Positions 6,344 to 6,982 of a DNA stretch of 6,982 bases are shown here, piece by piece. Origin of the DNA: Alkaliphilus hydrothermalis. GTDB taxonomy: Bacteria; Bacillota; Clostridia; Peptostreptococcales; Natronincolaceae. Below the pieces are notes generated by a model. That model was not told where the DNA came from and made no database searches. It saw nothing but the letters and a program-made list of their open reading frames with translations. Position numbers and translations under genes: made by a program. The DNA is taken from contig NZ_JAFBEE010000038.1 in the NCBI RefSeq assembly GCF_016908555.1, forward strand, positions 1 through 6,982, given 5' to 3'. How positions within the stretch are numbered: the stretch's first letter is position 1; every line of letters starts with the position of its first letter.

Positions 6344-6522
6344 GCTTTTTGTACCAATGGTAATAATCTTCTTGCATAGTAGTAACTACAGTCTTGCCTG
6401 TATTGATATTTCAACTTATCTAAGTTCATTTGCTGTGAAGGAGTAGCAGCAAAAACTGACCCTCCAGCAAGTGTAACTAGTAAAACAACAATTAGCAAAA
6501 CAGATATCAATTTACTTCTCAT
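6340..6522 (-). CDS. Small secreted peptide with a signal sequence, unknown function
   Basis: A 60-residue protein. A basic start (MRSK), a hydrophobic core at about 5-19 and a small-residue region GGSVFA give a classic signal peptide, with cleavage expected after Ala25 or Ala26. The mature part of about 35 residues is polar and tyrosine-rich (YQYRQDCSYYYARR), with one cysteine. AAAGGAG seven bases before ATG 6522 is a good ribosome site, which supports translation. A sigma-A-like promoter lies about 150 bases upstream. No family is recognised. The short, abrupt C-terminus and the open alternative frames across its end leave room for a frameshift: the true protein could continue in another frame, so the mature sequence after about residue 40 is uncertain. 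Confidence 0.55.
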   Translation of the reverse strand: MRSKLISVLLIVVLLVTLAGGSVFAATPSQQMNLDKLKYQYRQDCSYYYARRLLPLVQKA

Positions 6523-6888
6523 AATTTTTCTCCTTTCATCATATAAGTAGTGTACATTTAATTTTTAATCCCTCTCCCCCACAATAAGGTCTATCATCCA
6601 TTTAGTTTTGGGGACAATCAATCGATAATAGAATAACCATTCCTAATACCTCGAAAAGTTTACTTGATTAAATATATCATAGTTTAATTTAATATTCTGT
6701 CGAAGTTTGTAAGAATTTTTTGTAATTTGCTTGCAAATATTATTAAAATACACCAACGAATAGATGTTATGCTCTTTTGCTACTCTGCGTGTAAAGTGAT
6801 AAATAGTAAGTGTTCTCTGTTTTATCCATTGTAATTCATCGCAAGTCTAACTGTTAAAAGCCATTAGATTCAAAAAATAGAGTCAATA
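6523..6888. other. Gene-free interval upstream of the secreted-peptide gene
   Basis: These 366 bases hold no convincing gene. A minus-strand frame is open for 67 codons (6646-6846) but has no ATG and no ribosome site. The interval contains the candidate promoter at 6676-6703 and a small dyad ATTTGC-TT-GCAAAT (6725-6738) about 20 bases upstream of its -35 box, which might be an operator. The stretch 6523-6669 would be a long leader; no recognisable riboswitch was found in it. The right end is the presumed 3' exon of the group II intron. Confidence 0.5.
6676..6703 (-). promoter_or_regulatory. Candidate sigma-A promoter for the secreted-peptide gene
   Basis: Minus strand TCGACA (6703-6698) and TATGAT (6681-6676) each match the consensus at five of six positions with a 16-base spacer. 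The transcript would start near 6669, giving a leader of roughly 147 bases before ATG 6522. Confidence 0.42.
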
Positions 6889-6982
6889 ATCGAGTAGGCT
6901 GGAACCTTGCAATTCCAACCCCTCACAGAACCGGACTTGCCCTATTAAGGCATCCGGCTCTTCACTTCACCATTTACATAAC
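6889..6982 (-). mobile_element. 3' end of a group II intron (retroelement), cut by the window edge
   Basis: The minus strand carries the conserved intron tail. Domain V spans 6960-6928: GAGCCGGA pairs with TCCGGTTC (8 bp, including the catalytic AGC), a two-base AG bulge follows, then a TGCCT/GGGCA upper stem. Domain VI spans 6924-6892: a long stem capped by a GCAA tetraloop with a single unpaired A at 6895, the expected branch-point adenosine. The intron end is placed after GAT at 6889, an AY ending six bases past the branch A. Domains I-IV and the reverse transcriptase/maturase, if present, lie beyond 6982. The CTACTCGAT ending resembles the tail of bacterial group IIC-type introns, but class assignment needs the rest of the element. 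Confidence 0.85.
6928..6960 (-). ncRNA. Group II intron domain V hairpin
   Basis: A 33-base catalytic hairpin with an 8-bp lower stem including the AGC triad, a two-base bulge and a 5-bp upper stem. The loop is UAAUA rather than the common GNRA tetraloop, making it one base shorter overall than the usual 34-base form. The family call is firm because domain VI follows directly. Confidence 0.83.

Noticed and set aside
6646..6846. A 67-codon minus-strand open stretch in the gap before the secreted-peptide gene
   Set aside because: It has no ATG and no ribosome site, contains the best promoter candidate, and has the Asn/Ile/Lys/Tyr-rich composition expected of AT-rich noncoding DNA. A decayed gene cannot be excluded.
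189..6982. CRISPR arrays, tRNA or rRNA genes, IS terminal repeats
   Set aside because: No regularly spaced direct repeats, no cloverleaf-like or ribosomal sequences and no transposase frames were seen. The only mobile element evidence is the group II intron tail.

Overview
The window looks like a low-GC, spore-forming Firmicute, most likely an anaerobic Clostridia member (Alkaliphilus-like). The pointers are AT-rich intergenic DNA, strong AGGAGG-type ribosome sites, a SpmA/SpmB pair, a Bacillus-type dipeptide epimerase and a PAS/AAA+ sigma-54 activator. The genus is inference. Nearly everything is on the minus strand, so transcription runs right to left.

Layout in transcription order. 6889-6982 holds the 3' end of a group II intron (domains V and VI), whose body lies beyond the right edge. 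6523-6888 has no convincing gene but carries a good sigma-A-like promoter. 6340-6522 encodes a 60-residue secreted or lipophilic peptide; a 55-residue two-helix membrane ORF (6176-6343) overlaps its stop by ATGA. A long hairpin at 6073-6112 separates this from the next unit. 4870-5958 is an L-Ala-D/L-Glu (dipeptide) epimerase, followed 24 bases later by a 618-residue sigma-54-dependent activator (2989-4845). A 227-base gap follows, holding a textbook -24/-12 sigma-54 promoter and three similar 16-base dyad sites upstream of it. This promoter drives lysA (diaminopimelate decarboxylase, 1427-2761), spmA (740-1360) and spmB (189-728), ending at a rho-independent terminator (91-133). The first 63 bases may be the tail of a convergent plus-strand gene.

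How the genes may work together (inference): the epimerase acts on L-Ala-D-Glu, LysA on meso-diaminopimelate, and both compounds are constituents of the murein stem peptide. SpmA and SpmB are membrane proteins of the nucleoside-recognition/gate family; E. coli relatives (YjiH/YjiG) sit beside an isoaspartyl dipeptidase gene. With an adjacent sigma-54 activator and promoter, the locus reads as a signal-controlled module for using or recycling murein peptides or their amino acids, or for tying diaminopimelate/lysine metabolism to spore cortex maturation. The sigma-54 wiring of lysA-spmA-spmB is the most notable feature in the window.
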